Positions 53,718-63,532 of a DNA stretch of 64,000 nt are shown here, piece by piece. Position 1 is the stretch's first letter; every line of letters starts with the position of its first letter. The stretch lies in contig NZ_FOVJ01000004.1 of assembly GCF_900115125.1 (NCBI RefSeq), positions 1 to 64,000 on the forward strand, read 5' to 3'. A model generated the notes under the pieces. The model made no database searches. It was not told where the DNA came from and saw only the letters and a list, made by a program, of their open reading frames with translations. Source of the stretch: Nitrosospira briensis. Lineage in GTDB: Bacteria > Pseudomonadota > Gammaproteobacteria > Burkholderiales > Nitrosomonadaceae. The translations under genes were made by a program, and so were the position numbers.

Positions 53718-56700
53718 ATGAGCCCCCTCTTCATAAAAAGCTTAAACCGCGTGTTCAGGGCTGAAGAAGGGATCATGGCCCGGAACCATGCTTCAAAATC
53801 GCCTCTTGAAACTGCCAATTGCGTTCGTGGCAGTTGCCGGCCGCAAAATGACAATCAAGATCGGTATTCCCTTTTACGCATTGCTGCGCTCGCGGTTCTG
53901 CCGTTTAGCATCGCTTCTGTAGCGGTTCACGCTCAGCCGCCAGCTCCGTTACCGGTTGAGCCAACCGTCGTGCACGGTATTGCTACAATTGATACCGCTG
54001 GCGGCCACATGACTGTGACCAACAGTCCCAATGCAATCATAAACTGGCAGGACTTCTCCATTGGCGCCGAGCAAGGGGTGCATTTCAACCAGCTGGACGC
54101 CACTAGCCAGGTGCTGAACCGTGTCATTGGGGATGACCCTTCACAGATTTTGGGTGGCCTGAGTAGTAATGGTGGCGTGTGGCTGATCAATCCGCATGGC
54201 GTGTTGTTTGGCGAGAATGCCCGAATCGATGTGGCTGGGCTGGTCACTTCCACGCTGGATATTTCCAATATCGATTTCATGGCGGGAAAATACAATTTCC
54301 TTTCCGGCGCGGCAAGTCCTGGTCAGGTCACCAACCAGGGGCACATCCACACCACTTTCGGTGGCCGCGTATGGCTGATAGGCGGGCAGGTGCGCAATGA
54401 AGGGCTGATCCAGACTCCAGGTGGCAATACCGTGCTCGCAGCGGGTAAAAGCGTGGAGCTCATCGATTCAGGGGCGCCGAATGTCGTTGTGCGGGTAAGC
54501 GCACCAGAGAACGAGGTTGTTAATCTCGGCAGTTTGGTGGCTCCCGGAGGTAGCGTGGATGTGCACGGGAGCATCGTAAACCAGGGCGGTATCATCCGCG
54601 CTGATAGTGTGGGAGCGGGCAGCAGCGGGCGTATCGCCCTAACGGCAAGCCAGGGTTTGACGCTGGCAGGCGCTAGCGTAACCGGAGCAAGTGGCGGCAA
54701 TGTGACAATGACAGGAGGGAAATCAACTTATCTTGCGGGTCTTGTCGATGTTTCAAGGCAACAGGGGGCGGGCGGCAACATCCAGCTCAATACAGGCATC
54801 CTGGAAGGTATGGCGAGCGGAAGCCTGCGCGCGGATGGGGAGCAGGGGGGGCATATCCGGGTTGAAGGGGGCGGGGCGGCCGGGTTTTCTTCCCGGTTCT
54901 CGGCCACAGGCAGCATTCAAGGGGGAACGATCGATGTAACAGCGGCGAGTCTGTATCTACTGAGTGCGCAGGTTGATGCCTCTGGTGGCGCGCAGGGTGG
55001 CGTCATCCACCTCGGGGGCGGCTGGCAGGGCGGGGGCAGCTTGCCGCATGCGCGGGAAGTATTGATCGGGGTTGGCAGCGAGATCAAGGCCAATGCCGGT
55101 ATTAACGGCGATATCTCCGGCAAAGGCGGGGAGGTAGCTGTCTGGTCGACGCACAGCAGCCAGCATTATGGCTTGCTCCAGGCACTCAACGGGGGGCGTA
55201 TCGAGCTTTCATCGCAGGGGGAGATTCGGCAAACCGGGGCCCTGCAGGCGGGTTTAGGCGGCACGGTACTGTTTGATCCCAAAAATATTGTAATCACGGA
55301 TAACCCGCCGGATAGCGTGACAGTGGCACAAAATTTCCTTGGAAGTACGGTGGGAGCCGGGCCAGGCGATGAGTTTGGGTCGGCAATCTCCCTTGATGGT
55401 GACCGGCTAGCTGTTGGCGCGCCCCGGACTTCTGGGGGGGACGCGCCGACTCCGGGTGCGGTCTATCTCTTTACTGGCGCCGGCCCAAGTTCTTCAGGTC
55501 TTGCTCTACAAACCACGCTTGGTTCTAGCACAGCGAATGAGTTAGGAATTACAGGTCTTTCCAATGGTGACCGGTTTGGCGGTGCCGTCGCGCTAAATGG
55601 GGATTTGCTGGTCGTGGGCGCTCCCTATACAGATGGTAGTGAATTTTTAACGGACTCCGGGGCGATTTATATTTTCGATGGAGTTACTTCAGGGCAATTA
55701 CATCAGCAGCAAAAGTTCGAGGCAAGTGAATCGTTTCCCCTCCAATCGGGAGATCATTTCGGATATGGTGTTGCGCTTTCCGACCAAGGTCGATTGGTGG
55801 TAGGGGCTAATGGCGTTGCTAATAAAGGAGCGGTGTATTTGTTTTCGAGCGATGACGGTTTTCAAACTATTTCCCAGCAGGGGATGTTGTTGTCACCATC
55901 GACCGCTGACAACGGATTTTTTGGCCGCGCAGTAGCACTGGAGGGAGACCGGCTGGTGGTGGGGGCGCCAGGAGAGAACGGTAATCGAGGCTCTGTTTAT
56001 CTATATACTGCAAACTTTAGCGACTTTGCTAACAGCGTCAGCCTGCAACCGAAGCTGTCCCTTTCTACTGCCACTAACGCTTTCTTTGGTATTTCAGTGT
56101 CACTGGATGGGGAGCACATGGCCGTCGGTGCGTCTGGTGAAAATTTCGAAGGAGATAATCCAAAAACAGCAGCTGGCTCAGTGTATATTTATTCAGGAGT
56201 AGGGCCTGATTTAAGTCTGCCTAATTCTCCTCAAAAAATCGATGCAAACGATGTTACGGAATTAGAAGCAGGCGACCGGTTTGGGGACGGCGTTTCCCTG
56301 GATGGCGATCGGCTTGCTGTGGGTTTGCGCGGACGCGGAAGCGACACTGGCGCGGCATATCTCTTGTCCGGGATATCCAGCTTTGGCGACAGCGTGAATA
56401 GCGCTACTTTCTTGAACAATCCTTCCGGTGACAGTTATATTACTCCGGCTGCCCTTACTACGTTGCTGAATGCGGGAACAGGCGTAATCCTTCAGGCTAA
56501 TAACGATATCACCGTTTCTTCCACGATTCCTGTCAGCTCTGACAACGAAAGTGGGAGGGGCGGTAATTTTACGCTTCAGGCAGGACGAAACGTTGCAATT
56601 AATGCAAGCATCACCACGGATAATGGAAACTTTACGGCCATAGCGGGAGACCCAGCCGCGAATGTCAGCTTCAGGGATCCGGGTACCCCGACGATGACCA

Positions 56701-58679
56701 TCGGCGAGGGAGGTAGCCTGAATGTTGGTTCCGGCACGGCGACTCTTGCTGCCTTGGGTGGTAATTTCATCAACAACGCGGGTAATCAGGCAATCCTGAC
56801 TACGGGAGCAGGACGCTGGTTGATTTACACCGGCGAACCTGGCAACGCCAATTTCGGTGGCTTGGCGAGTGGTAACCTCGCACTATGGAACTACCGCTAT
56901 CCACAAAATCCTCCGGCGACTATCACGGGAAACCGTTACCTGTTCGACACGGATCAGCCGCAGAGCCTCACGTTTAGTACGTCTGGAGGAAGCCTGACCA
57001 AGACCTACGGAGAGGATGTGACTTCTCTGTTGCCGAACCCGACAGTCACCGGCGCAAACTCAAATACTTATGGTGGGGCGATCATCGCGGATAATAGCGT
57101 GCCGCTCTCGGAACTGTTTGAGGGTGTCGCTGCAGTGAGTTCCGAAGGGGCGCAAGCTACCGCCAATGTTAGCGGCTCACCCTATGACATAATCGTTGCT
57201 GCCGGTACGCTTTCGAGTTTAACTGGCTATGGAATGGAATTTGATTCAACAGGGACAATTACCGTTACTCCCGCCACCTTAACCTACGAAGCCGATCCCG
57301 CAATACGTTTAGCAGGGCTGCCAGTTAGCGGATTGACGGGCACAGTCACAGGTTTTGTAGAAGGCGACAATCAGCAAGCCGACACTAGCGGTGTACTGAT
57401 ATGGACTACGCCGGCAACAACCGCTTCTCCCGAAGGCGCTTACGCTATTAATGGGGGGGGGCTTTCCGCGATGAACTATACCTTCCAGCAGGCGGAAAGC
57501 AATGCCACCGCGCTTACCCTTCGGGAGGGTATAAATAACGCGGCTAATAATCCTCCGTTCAAGCAGAATACGCTGGACACCAGCGTTCAGAGTATAAATA
57601 CAGCCATATACGGAAGTTTCCCGGTGCTGAATCCGGTTACTACCGGTTTTGTCATCGATTTAGCGGCGATGAAGGCGCCGCAATTCGGCCGTCTCGATCT
57701 TTCGCGCATGAGCCGTGATGAGATGCGTCAGCTTATAGAGGAGCGACGGGAATTCAAGGAGAAATTGTTCGCCGATGCCATTTACAAGCTGGAACTGGAC
57801 CCCAGCCTCGCTAATGTTCCTCTATGCCGTAGTTTGGCGGATGCCGATACAGGATTATGCAGGCTCACCGATGCTCAACGGCTGGCGCAAGCGTCGAAAG
57901 TGACGCAAGAGGAACCATCAAGGATACACCGTAAGACGAAGGTGGCAAGATTGCCCCAGATTGAACGCAAATTCGTTGTGCTTTTCGGTACTGATCAATA
58001 CGTCGACACGAATATTCCCCCGCTGGAGAATGCAATTTTCGACGCCGAGACAGTTGGAAAATTGTTTGCCGACAAACTGGGGTATGAGGTCAAGGTAGTA
58101 AAGAACGCGACCAAAGCCGACATGGTCCGAACCCTTAACCAGTTGTCAACAGAGATGCAGCCACATGATAGCGTGATTATTTATTACGCCGGCCATGGTT
58201 ACCGCAATGAAAAGACCGGCGGCGGCTACTGGATTCCAGCGGATGCGTCGGTTACAGATCCAACAACCTGGATCTCGAATACCGATGTCTCAAGCATGAT
58301 GTCGGATATTAGCGCCAAGCAGATGGTCATGATAGCCGACAGTTGCTACTCCGGAACTTTTGCTGAGCAGAAGCTTGGGATGGCCGGTACGGGAATTAAA
58401 CCGGACGAGGTTCTGGCGAAGCGATCGGTGATCGTGATGTCTTCCGGCGGGGACGAGCCAGTTGCAGACGAGGGCAAGGAGGGGCACTCGATTTTTGCCT
58501 GGGACTTAATGCAGGCGCTTGACGATGTCGATAACTGGCAGCCCGGTACAACCATATTCGAGCAGGTCAAACGGGAGGTGATGAAGAGCTTTCCGCAAAC
58601 TCCGCAATATGGAGCCGTGAAATCTGCCGGGCATGAGGCAGGGGGAGAGTACTTGTTCGAGTTCAGACAACTCGAATAA
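53718..58679 (+). CDS. Two-partner secretion exoprotein (TpsA) with FG-GAP-like repeats and C-terminal caspase-like protease domain
   Basis: 1653 residues. A long N-terminal signal (ending near AVHAQ) precedes the haemagglutination/TPS domain (NAIINWQDFSIGAEQGVHFNQ, GGVWLINPHGVLFGENA), recognised by the TpsB encoded upstream. Gly-rich beta-helix follows to about residue 530. About residues 545-895 hold six or seven FG-GAP-like repeats (GDEFGSAISLDGDRLAVGAP). A beta-sandwich-like stretch follows, and residues 1415-1653 form a C14 caspase-like domain with catalytic His1493 in YYAGHGY and Cys1543 in DSCYSG. A protease at the end of a TPS adhesin is unusual. Substrate and whether it is released are unknown. 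Confidence 0.9.
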   Translation: MSPLFIKSLNRVFRAEEGIMARNHASKSPLETANCVRGSCRPQNDNQDRYSLLRIAALAVLPFSIASVAVHAQPPAPLPVEPTVVHGIATIDTAGGHMTVTNSPNAIINWQDFSIGAEQGVHFNQLDATSQVLNRVIGDDPSQILGGLSSNGGVWLINPHGVLFGENARIDVAGLVTSTLDISNIDFMAGKYNFLSGAASPGQVTNQGHIHTTFGGRVWLIGGQVRNEGLIQTPGGNTVLAAGKSVELIDSGAPNVVVRVSAPENEVVNLGSLVAPGGSVDVHGSIVNQGGIIRADSVGAGSSGRIALTASQGLTLAGASVTGASGGNVTMTGGKSTYLAGLVDVSRQQGAGGNIQLNTGILEGMASGSLRADGEQGGHIRVEGGGAAGFSSRFSATGSIQGGTIDVTAASLYLLSAQVDASGGAQGGVIHLGGGWQGGGSLPHAREVLIGVGSEIKANAGINGDISGKGGEVAVWSTHSSQHYGLLQALNGGRIELSSQGEIRQTGALQAGLGGTVLFDPKNIVITDNPPDSVTVAQNFLGSTVGAGPGDEFGSAISLDGDRLAVGAPRTSGGDAPTPGAVYLFTGAGPSSSGLALQTTLGSSTANELGITGLSNGDRFGGAVALNGDLLVVGAPYTDGSEFLTDSGAIYIFDGVTSGQLHQQQKFEASESFPLQSGDHFGYGVALSDQGRLVVGANGVANKGAVYLFSSDDGFQTISQQGMLLSPSTADNGFFGRAVALEGDRLVVGAPGENGNRGSVYLYTANFSDFANSVSLQPKLSLSTATNAFFGISVSLDGEHMAVGASGENFEGDNPKTAAGSVYIYSGVGPDLSLPNSPQKIDANDVTELEAGDRFGDGVSLDGDRLAVGLRGRGSDTGAAYLLSGISSFGDSVNSATFLNNPSGDSYITPAALTTLLNAGTGVILQANNDITVSSTIPVSSDNESGRGGNFTLQAGRNVAINASITTDNGNFTAIAGDPAANVSFRDPGTPTMTIGEGGSLNVGSGTATLAALGGNFINNAGNQAILTTGAGRWLIYTGEPGNANFGGLASGNLALWNYRYPQNPPATITGNRYLFDTDQPQSLTFSTSGGSLTKTYGEDVTSLLPNPTVTGANSNTYGGAIIADNSVPLSELFEGVAAVSSEGAQATANVSGSPYDIIVAAGTLSSLTGYGMEFDSTGTITVTPATLTYEADPAIRLAGLPVSGLTGTVTGFVEGDNQQADTSGVLIWTTPATTASPEGAYAINGGGLSAMNYTFQQAESNATALTLREGINNAANNPPFKQNTLDTSVQSINTAIYGSFPVLNPVTTGFVIDLAAMKAPQFGRLDLSRMSRDEMRQLIEERREFKEKLFADAIYKLELDPSLANVPLCRSLADADTGLCRLTDAQRLAQASKVTQEEPSRIHRKTKVARLPQIERKFVVLFGTDQYVDTNIPPLENAIFDAETVGKLFADKLGYEVKVVKNATKADMVRTLNQLSTEMQPHDSVIIYYAGHGYRNEKTGGGYWIPADASVTDPTTWISNTDVSSMMSDISAKQMVMIADSCYSGTFAEQKLGMAGTGIKPDEVLAKRSVIVMSSGGDEPVADEGKEGHSIFAWDLMQALDDVDNWQPGTTIFEQVKREVMKSFPQTPQYGAVKSAGHEAGGEYLFEFRQLE

Positions 58680-59003
58680 GCCCAATAAAATGTATCCATA
58701 GCGCCGTGGATGCGGATCATCAAAGTCTTTTAAATTTCGCCCAGAAATTTGACGACCTTGTGCTGGACGCACGGCGACTCCCTTTCGGCACTTAAGCTTA
58801 ATGGTTGGCCTGGCTTTCCTTCAAAACATACCCGCTCCTTCCCGATCCTTCCTTAAGCTGCGGAATCAGGCCCTGCAACCCGCACGGAACAAACAATGAA
58901 TGTCAGCGCTCCAAGTTCTGATTTACTATCATTATCAGAGAAGACCATTTTTTTGTAATGGGCTTGATAATCCCGACCTTGCCGCAATAGCCTTCTTGGA
59001 ACT
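58680..59003. other. Gap before the second Ser/Thr kinase gene
   Basis: I see no gene and no clear terminator here. A T-rich stretch (tttttttg) lies near 58950. It should contain the promoter of the downstream kinase/TagH operon, but no convincing hexamer pair is visible. Confidence 0.5.
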
Positions 59004-60737
59004 ATGAAATTAACAGAATTGCCTGAGGATGATCGCACCGTCATGACTCCGTCCACACCTGCCGGAGCAGATGAGCGGGCGTCCCAGGCACCGGGTGACA
59101 ATGCGTTGCCGATCGGAACGGTGCTGAACGAATTCGAAATTATCGGCTTGGTCGGTGAAGGAGGCTTCGGTATCGTCTATCTCGCCTACGACCATTCCCT
59201 GCAGCGCAAGGTGGCGCTCAAGGAATATATGCCCGCAGGACTGGCTTCGCGGAAAAGCGGGATGACGGTCGCAAAGTCGACGCAGCATCTGGAGACCTTT
59301 CAGGCCGGCTTGCGCAGCTTTATCAATGAAGCCAGATTACTGGCCCAATTTGATCATCCGTCCCTGGTCAAGGTTCATCGTTTCTGGGAGGCTAACGGAA
59401 CGGCCTATATGGTTATGCCGTTCTATGAGGGCAGAACGCTGAGGGATACTCTGCGCCAGGAGGGGAACCCACCTGGTGAGCTTCGGCTCAAGCAGCTTCT
59501 TCAGCACCTGCTCGATGCGCTGGAAATCATTCACGCCGAAAGCTGCTTTCATCGGGACATCGCTCCCGATAATATTCTTATTCTCAAAGACGGCCGGCCT
59601 CTCCTTCTGGATTTTGGCGCCGCCCGCCGGGTCATCAGCAATATGACGCAAAATCTTACTGTCATACTGAAGCCGGGCTACGCGCCAATTGAACAGTATG
59701 CCGAAATGGAGTCGATGAAACAGGGCGCATGGACCGATATTTATGCTCTGGCCGCAGTAGTATATTACGCGATTACGGGGAAGACGCCGGTGCCAGCCGT
59801 GTCCCGGATCATTTCCGATTCACTGGATCCGCTTTCTCGATTTGAAGGCGGACAGGGCCGCTACAGCCCCGCATTTTTACATGCCATCGATAAGGCATTG
59901 GCTGTCAAGCCGGAAGAGCGTCCCCAGAGCGTTGCGGAGCTGCGCGCCCTTTTGGATCTGGCGGCCCCGGCGCCTTCGCCAAGGGTAGAGCGTTCTCCTT
60001 TAGACACGAGGGCAACGATTGAGTCCAGGACTGTCGTTGCACCTGCCAATGGTTCGCTTGAGTTAGTCAGGCCCGGCACTGGCTCTCCCGCAGTGCTGTA
60101 TGGTTCTGGAGCCGTTGTGCTCGTCGCCTTGATTGCAGGGGCCTGGTTTTTCACTCGGGAAGAGCCGGGGCAGCCGCCTATGCCGGAAACAACTCAAGAA
60201 ATGGTAGTTGCCAAGCCTGCTCCTTCCGCTGATCACTCTTCGCCCGACAACACCGTGGAGGGGTCAGACATTGCCCCTACCACCCCCGCTAGCTCCACTA
60301 CTCCCGCCAGTCCGCCAAAACCGGATGCCTCCCCGCAACCCGAGGTCGTTGCGCCACAGGCATTCGCTCCTCCCCCACATGAGATCCAGCAAGAAATCCC
60401 GATGAAACTTCCGGAGGAGCCTGGGGAAAAGGTTGATAAACGCGAGAAAGGTGTCGCGCCTCGCCCGGGAAGCTCGAGCAGCCCGCAGGCTGCCGCTCCG
60501 CCCGCTGCCGCTCCACCCGCCGAAAAGGACGAGCTTTTCCCAAGCGCGATCGAGAAAATAGTCACAACCAATTTGATTGAAGGCCGCGCCTGCCTGGACA
60601 ACAAGAACTTCGAGTGCGCCATGGCGAAGGCGGAAACAGCGCTGCAACTCGAACCTGGCAGTACGGCCGCCAAAACGCTTCTCGAGGAAGCTCGTACCGC
60701 TCAGCAAAAGGCATGGGAAGCATCGGAACTTAAATAG
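59004..60737 (+). CDS. Membrane Ser/Thr protein kinase (PpkA-like), T6SS phosphorylation pathway candidate
   Basis: 577 residues. Kinase domain at about residues 40-315: GEGGFGIVYLAYD, catalytic K73 in VALKEY, catalytic loop HRDIAPDN (H183, D185; Ala replaces the usual Lys at 187), and DFG at 203-205. A single membrane helix (VLYGSGAVVLVALIAGAWFF, about 368-387) leads to a Pro/Ser-rich periplasmic stretch and a short helical C-terminal repeat (CLDNKNFECAMAKAETALQLEP). Next to TagH and a PP2C phosphatase, it is probably the kinase of the T6SS threonine-phosphorylation switch; this is inference. Confidence 0.88.
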   Translation: MKLTELPEDDRTVMTPSTPAGADERASQAPGDNALPIGTVLNEFEIIGLVGEGGFGIVYLAYDHSLQRKVALKEYMPAGLASRKSGMTVAKSTQHLETFQAGLRSFINEARLLAQFDHPSLVKVHRFWEANGTAYMVMPFYEGRTLRDTLRQEGNPPGELRLKQLLQHLLDALEIIHAESCFHRDIAPDNILILKDGRPLLLDFGAARRVISNMTQNLTVILKPGYAPIEQYAEMESMKQGAWTDIYALAAVVYYAITGKTPVPAVSRIISDSLDPLSRFEGGQGRYSPAFLHAIDKALAVKPEERPQSVAELRALLDLAAPAPSPRVERSPLDTRATIESRTVVAPANGSLELVRPGTGSPAVLYGSGAVVLVALIAGAWFFTREEPGQPPMPETTQEMVVAKPAPSADHSSPDNTVEGSDIAPTTPASSTTPASPPKPDASPQPEVVAPQAFAPPPHEIQQEIPMKLPEEPGEKVDKREKGVAPRPGSSSSPQAAAPPAAAPPAEKDELFPSAIEKIVTTNLIEGRACLDNKNFECAMAKAETALQLEPGSTAAKTLLEEARTAQQKAWEASELK

Positions 60738-60757
60738 TGATGAATTGGAGGTATGGA

Positions 60758-61471
60758 ATGTACAAAGGTGAGAAACGCTATCAATGGCGAGTGGTAGCAG
60801 CCGGGACTGCCATGGGTGTTGCGTTATCGAATTGCGCAACTACCGGAGGATCGGGTGCCGGGGGCGAAAACATGGGCAAGATGCTTGGTACCCTGGGAGG
60901 CGCGGCAATCGGCGCGGCTGTGGGCGGGGCCACCGGAGGTAAATACAATCCGCTGATCGGGGCGGCGATAGGCGCAGCAGTTGGTTATGCAGCCGGTTAC
61001 GCGTTCGACAGCTATCGCGTGAGCCAGAAGAAGGACGCCGCCGAGGTGAATGACGAATACAGGAAAGAGCATGGCGGACAGCTGCCGGCTGAGACAATGG
61101 TAACAAAATACGAGACCAAAACCGAGCCATCAGGCTTGGTAAACCGGGGGGAAAAGCTTGATATCGTTTCGGAGGTCGAGCTTGTGAAAGGTGCGAATTC
61201 GATCGGAAAAGACCGGGTTGATGAAGAGCTGATGATTTCCGACGCATCTGGAAAGAATACAAAAAAGTTGAGAAAACAGGCGCTAAGCGATACCAATGTA
61301 TCAGGGGCCTACCTGACTCGATTTACCTTCAGGCCGACTGAAGACGTAGCGCAGGGCACCTATCCATTTAAAACAGTGCTCTATCTTAACGATGAGCCAG
61401 TAAGAGAATCTGAAGGGAAAATCCAGGTTGTAAGGGTTGGCCAGGAACTTAAGGTAGCAATTCTTGAGTGA
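60758..61471 (+). CDS. Glycine-zipper lipoprotein
   Basis: 237 residues from the ATG at 60758, fixed by GGAGG six bases upstream; ATG/GTG codons at 60737-60740 are also open. A signal with possible lipobox ALSNC is followed by glycine-zipper helices (GGAAIGAAVGGATGG, then LIGAAIGAAVGYAAGYAF), typical of outer-membrane SlyB/17-kDa-type proteins. The C-terminal half is a soluble beta-rich domain (LDIVSEVELVKGAN, then GTYPFKTVLYLNDEPV). It follows the kinase gene directly and precedes tagH. It may anchor or sense at the envelope; the function is unknown. Confidence 0.75.
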   Translation: MYKGEKRYQWRVVAAGTAMGVALSNCATTGGSGAGGENMGKMLGTLGGAAIGAAVGGATGGKYNPLIGAAIGAAVGYAAGYAFDSYRVSQKKDAAEVNDEYRKEHGGQLPAETMVTKYETKTEPSGLVNRGEKLDIVSEVELVKGANSIGKDRVDEELMISDASGKNTKKLRKQALSDTNVSGAYLTRFTFRPTEDVAQGTYPFKTVLYLNDEPVRESEGKIQVVRVGQELKVAILE

Positions 61472-61678
61472 TGGTTTCCGCTATATTTTTTTGGGGAGTC
61501 GGAGTGTCGATGCAGAAGGCCAGGCAGACAGGACAGACACCCCGGATTGCTTCGTTCTGTTGCTTTGGTTTAAGCTTCGAACTTCTGATGTTGGAAGGCA
61601 CCGTGCCATCAGTTCATCTTGAAAAGCTGCGGAACTTCCAATTGTGTGGGGAAACGGTGTATTGATAGAGATGGTTAC

Positions 61679-63454
61679 ATGATTCGCATACGGGTTACTG
61701 CTTATAATGGGGCCCCGCCACCGCTGCCTCTCCTGGCGGAGTTTGGCGAATCAGGGGGCAATATCGGCCGGGCGGAAGGAAATGCTCTGGTATTACACGA
61801 TCCTGCGCGGACTATTTCCAGGACGCATGCGTCCATTGCCTTTCGCGACGGCCGCTACCATATTCGTAACCTTGGGACTGCGATTCCTGTTTACGTAAAT
61901 GGCCAGCCCTTGGGCAATGGCGGGGATGCGGTTATCGCCGCAGGTGACGAAATTCGCATCGACGGTTACACCATGGCGGTATTGCCAGGGGAGACATCAG
62001 CTCCTGGCCCGGGCAACCGCGTTCCTTTCGCATCCGCTACATCTAAAGATGATCCCCTGGCACTATTCGGCGGGCAATCGGAGCGTGGCCCCTTTGATGA
62101 TCTGCTGACTCCTCCTCCAGGGACTCCGCAGCAAAACCTGGCGCGTCCGGAAATGAAGGAGTCCGCTCATTCTGGCCCGGCGTCCATTATCCCCCCCGAT
62201 TTTGACCCGTTTGGGGAACGCCCGCTCCCTCAACGGCCAAGGGCCGGTCACGTACCGCGACCTGCTGGGGAATCGCAAGACGTGCTCGATCTCGGGTTTG
62301 GACCCTCGATACCCAACCAGAGCATAGACGACTTATTTGGCCTCACCCCCGGAAAAAATTCCGAACCGTTTGCACCTGACTCGCCATTGGCAACGCAGCA
62401 TGAGCAATCCGATAAGGGGAGCGTGGACCCATTCGTCGCGTTGGGTGTTACACCGGAAAAAAAGTCTTCCGAAGGCCAGGTCCAGCGCGACGATGTTCTC
62501 GAATTGCATGGCTCTTTTCGCCCGCCGGAGGCAAAACCTGAGGCCGTCATGCGCGCAGTGCTTCCTCGTGGGGCACAGACCGGCGAGGCTTCTGAAACCA
62601 AACCGTACGGCATGGTCCTGTCCTGGGAAAACAAGGAATCAAATCAGGATAGCGGGGAGATCAAGAGCGTGATTATTCCATCGCCAAGGCATGACCGCCG
62701 AAAGACGGACAGGCGCCGGCGCGGTATGCAACCCGATGCTGCGCTGCAAGCGGTACCTGAAGCAATCGTTGCTGCACCTTCCGCTAACGTGGCTCCGAAA
62801 CCCTCAGCCGTGGCGCCAGGCGGCTCTCCGCTGACCCCGACTCCAATGCCCGAACATGACGAGTTGCTTCGTGCGTTTCTTGATGGCGCGGGTGTGCCTG
62901 ACGTGAGCATACCGGCCGGGCTCACCCCACAGTTTATGGCCCTGCTTGGCCATCTGTTGCGGGAGTCGACACAGGGCACGCTTGATTTACTGCTTGCGCG
63001 CACATTGACAAAGCGCGAAGTGCGGGCGGAACTCACGATGATTGCACCCAAGGAAAATAACCCTTTGAAATTCTCTCCCACTGTTGAAGTCGCGCTCACT
63101 CATCTGCTAGCCCCGCAGGGACAAGGTTTCCTCGCACCGCTACAGGCAATGCGGGACGCGCATGACGACTTGCGCTCGCATCAATTCGGGTTTATGGCCG
63201 GTATGCGAGCGGCGCTGGCCGGTGTGCTCGAGCGTTTCGATCCCACATACCTGGAGGGCCGGCTTACGCAGAAAACGGTTGTGGATGCGTTGTTGCCGAT
63301 CAATCGTAAAGCCAAGCTATGGGACTTGTTCGCGGAGCGTTACAAAGACATTTCCCGCGAGGCGGAAGAAGATTTTCATGTTCTGTTTGGCAAGGAGTTT
63401 CTTCGCGCGTACGAGGCGCAGATCGCCAAGCTTGAACAGGACGATAAGAAATGA
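61679..63454 (+). CDS. tagH: T6SS-associated FHA-domain protein TagH
   Basis: 591 residues from the ATG at 61679. The N-terminal FHA domain is clear (GNIGRAEGNALVLHDPARTISRTHASI), with the conserved phosphothreonine-binding Arg, Ser and His. A long Pro-rich disordered middle (about residues 100-400) follows. The C-terminal 200 residues match the T6SS FHA family (TLTKREVRAELTMIAPKENNPLKFSP, FDPTYLEGRL, KAKLWDLFAERY). TagH/Fha is phosphorylated by PpkA-type kinases and is required for T6SS assembly in related systems. It lies between the kinase and the phosphatase. Confidence 0.93.
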   Translation: MIRIRVTAYNGAPPPLPLLAEFGESGGNIGRAEGNALVLHDPARTISRTHASIAFRDGRYHIRNLGTAIPVYVNGQPLGNGGDAVIAAGDEIRIDGYTMAVLPGETSAPGPGNRVPFASATSKDDPLALFGGQSERGPFDDLLTPPPGTPQQNLARPEMKESAHSGPASIIPPDFDPFGERPLPQRPRAGHVPRPAGESQDVLDLGFGPSIPNQSIDDLFGLTPGKNSEPFAPDSPLATQHEQSDKGSVDPFVALGVTPEKKSSEGQVQRDDVLELHGSFRPPEAKPEAVMRAVLPRGAQTGEASETKPYGMVLSWENKESNQDSGEIKSVIIPSPRHDRRKTDRRRRGMQPDAALQAVPEAIVAAPSANVAPKPSAVAPGGSPLTPTPMPEHDELLRAFLDGAGVPDVSIPAGLTPQFMALLGHLLRESTQGTLDLLLARTLTKREVRAELTMIAPKENNPLKFSPTVEVALTHLLAPQGQGFLAPLQAMRDAHDDLRSHQFGFMAGMRAALAGVLERFDPTYLEGRLTQKTVVDALLPINRKAKLWDLFAERYKDISREAEEDFHVLFGKEFLRAYEAQIAKLEQDDKK

Positions 63455-63532
63455 CACGGCCTGGTTCCTGGCGCGGCATGGACTTATTCAACGATTGATG
63501 GCGGAATAGTTCACTATAGGCGGCTTGCTTTC

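Noticed and set aside
61468-61665. 65-codon open frame between the glycine-zipper gene and tagH
   Set aside because: No ribosome site or recognisable product; the interval more likely holds regulatory sequence for tagH.
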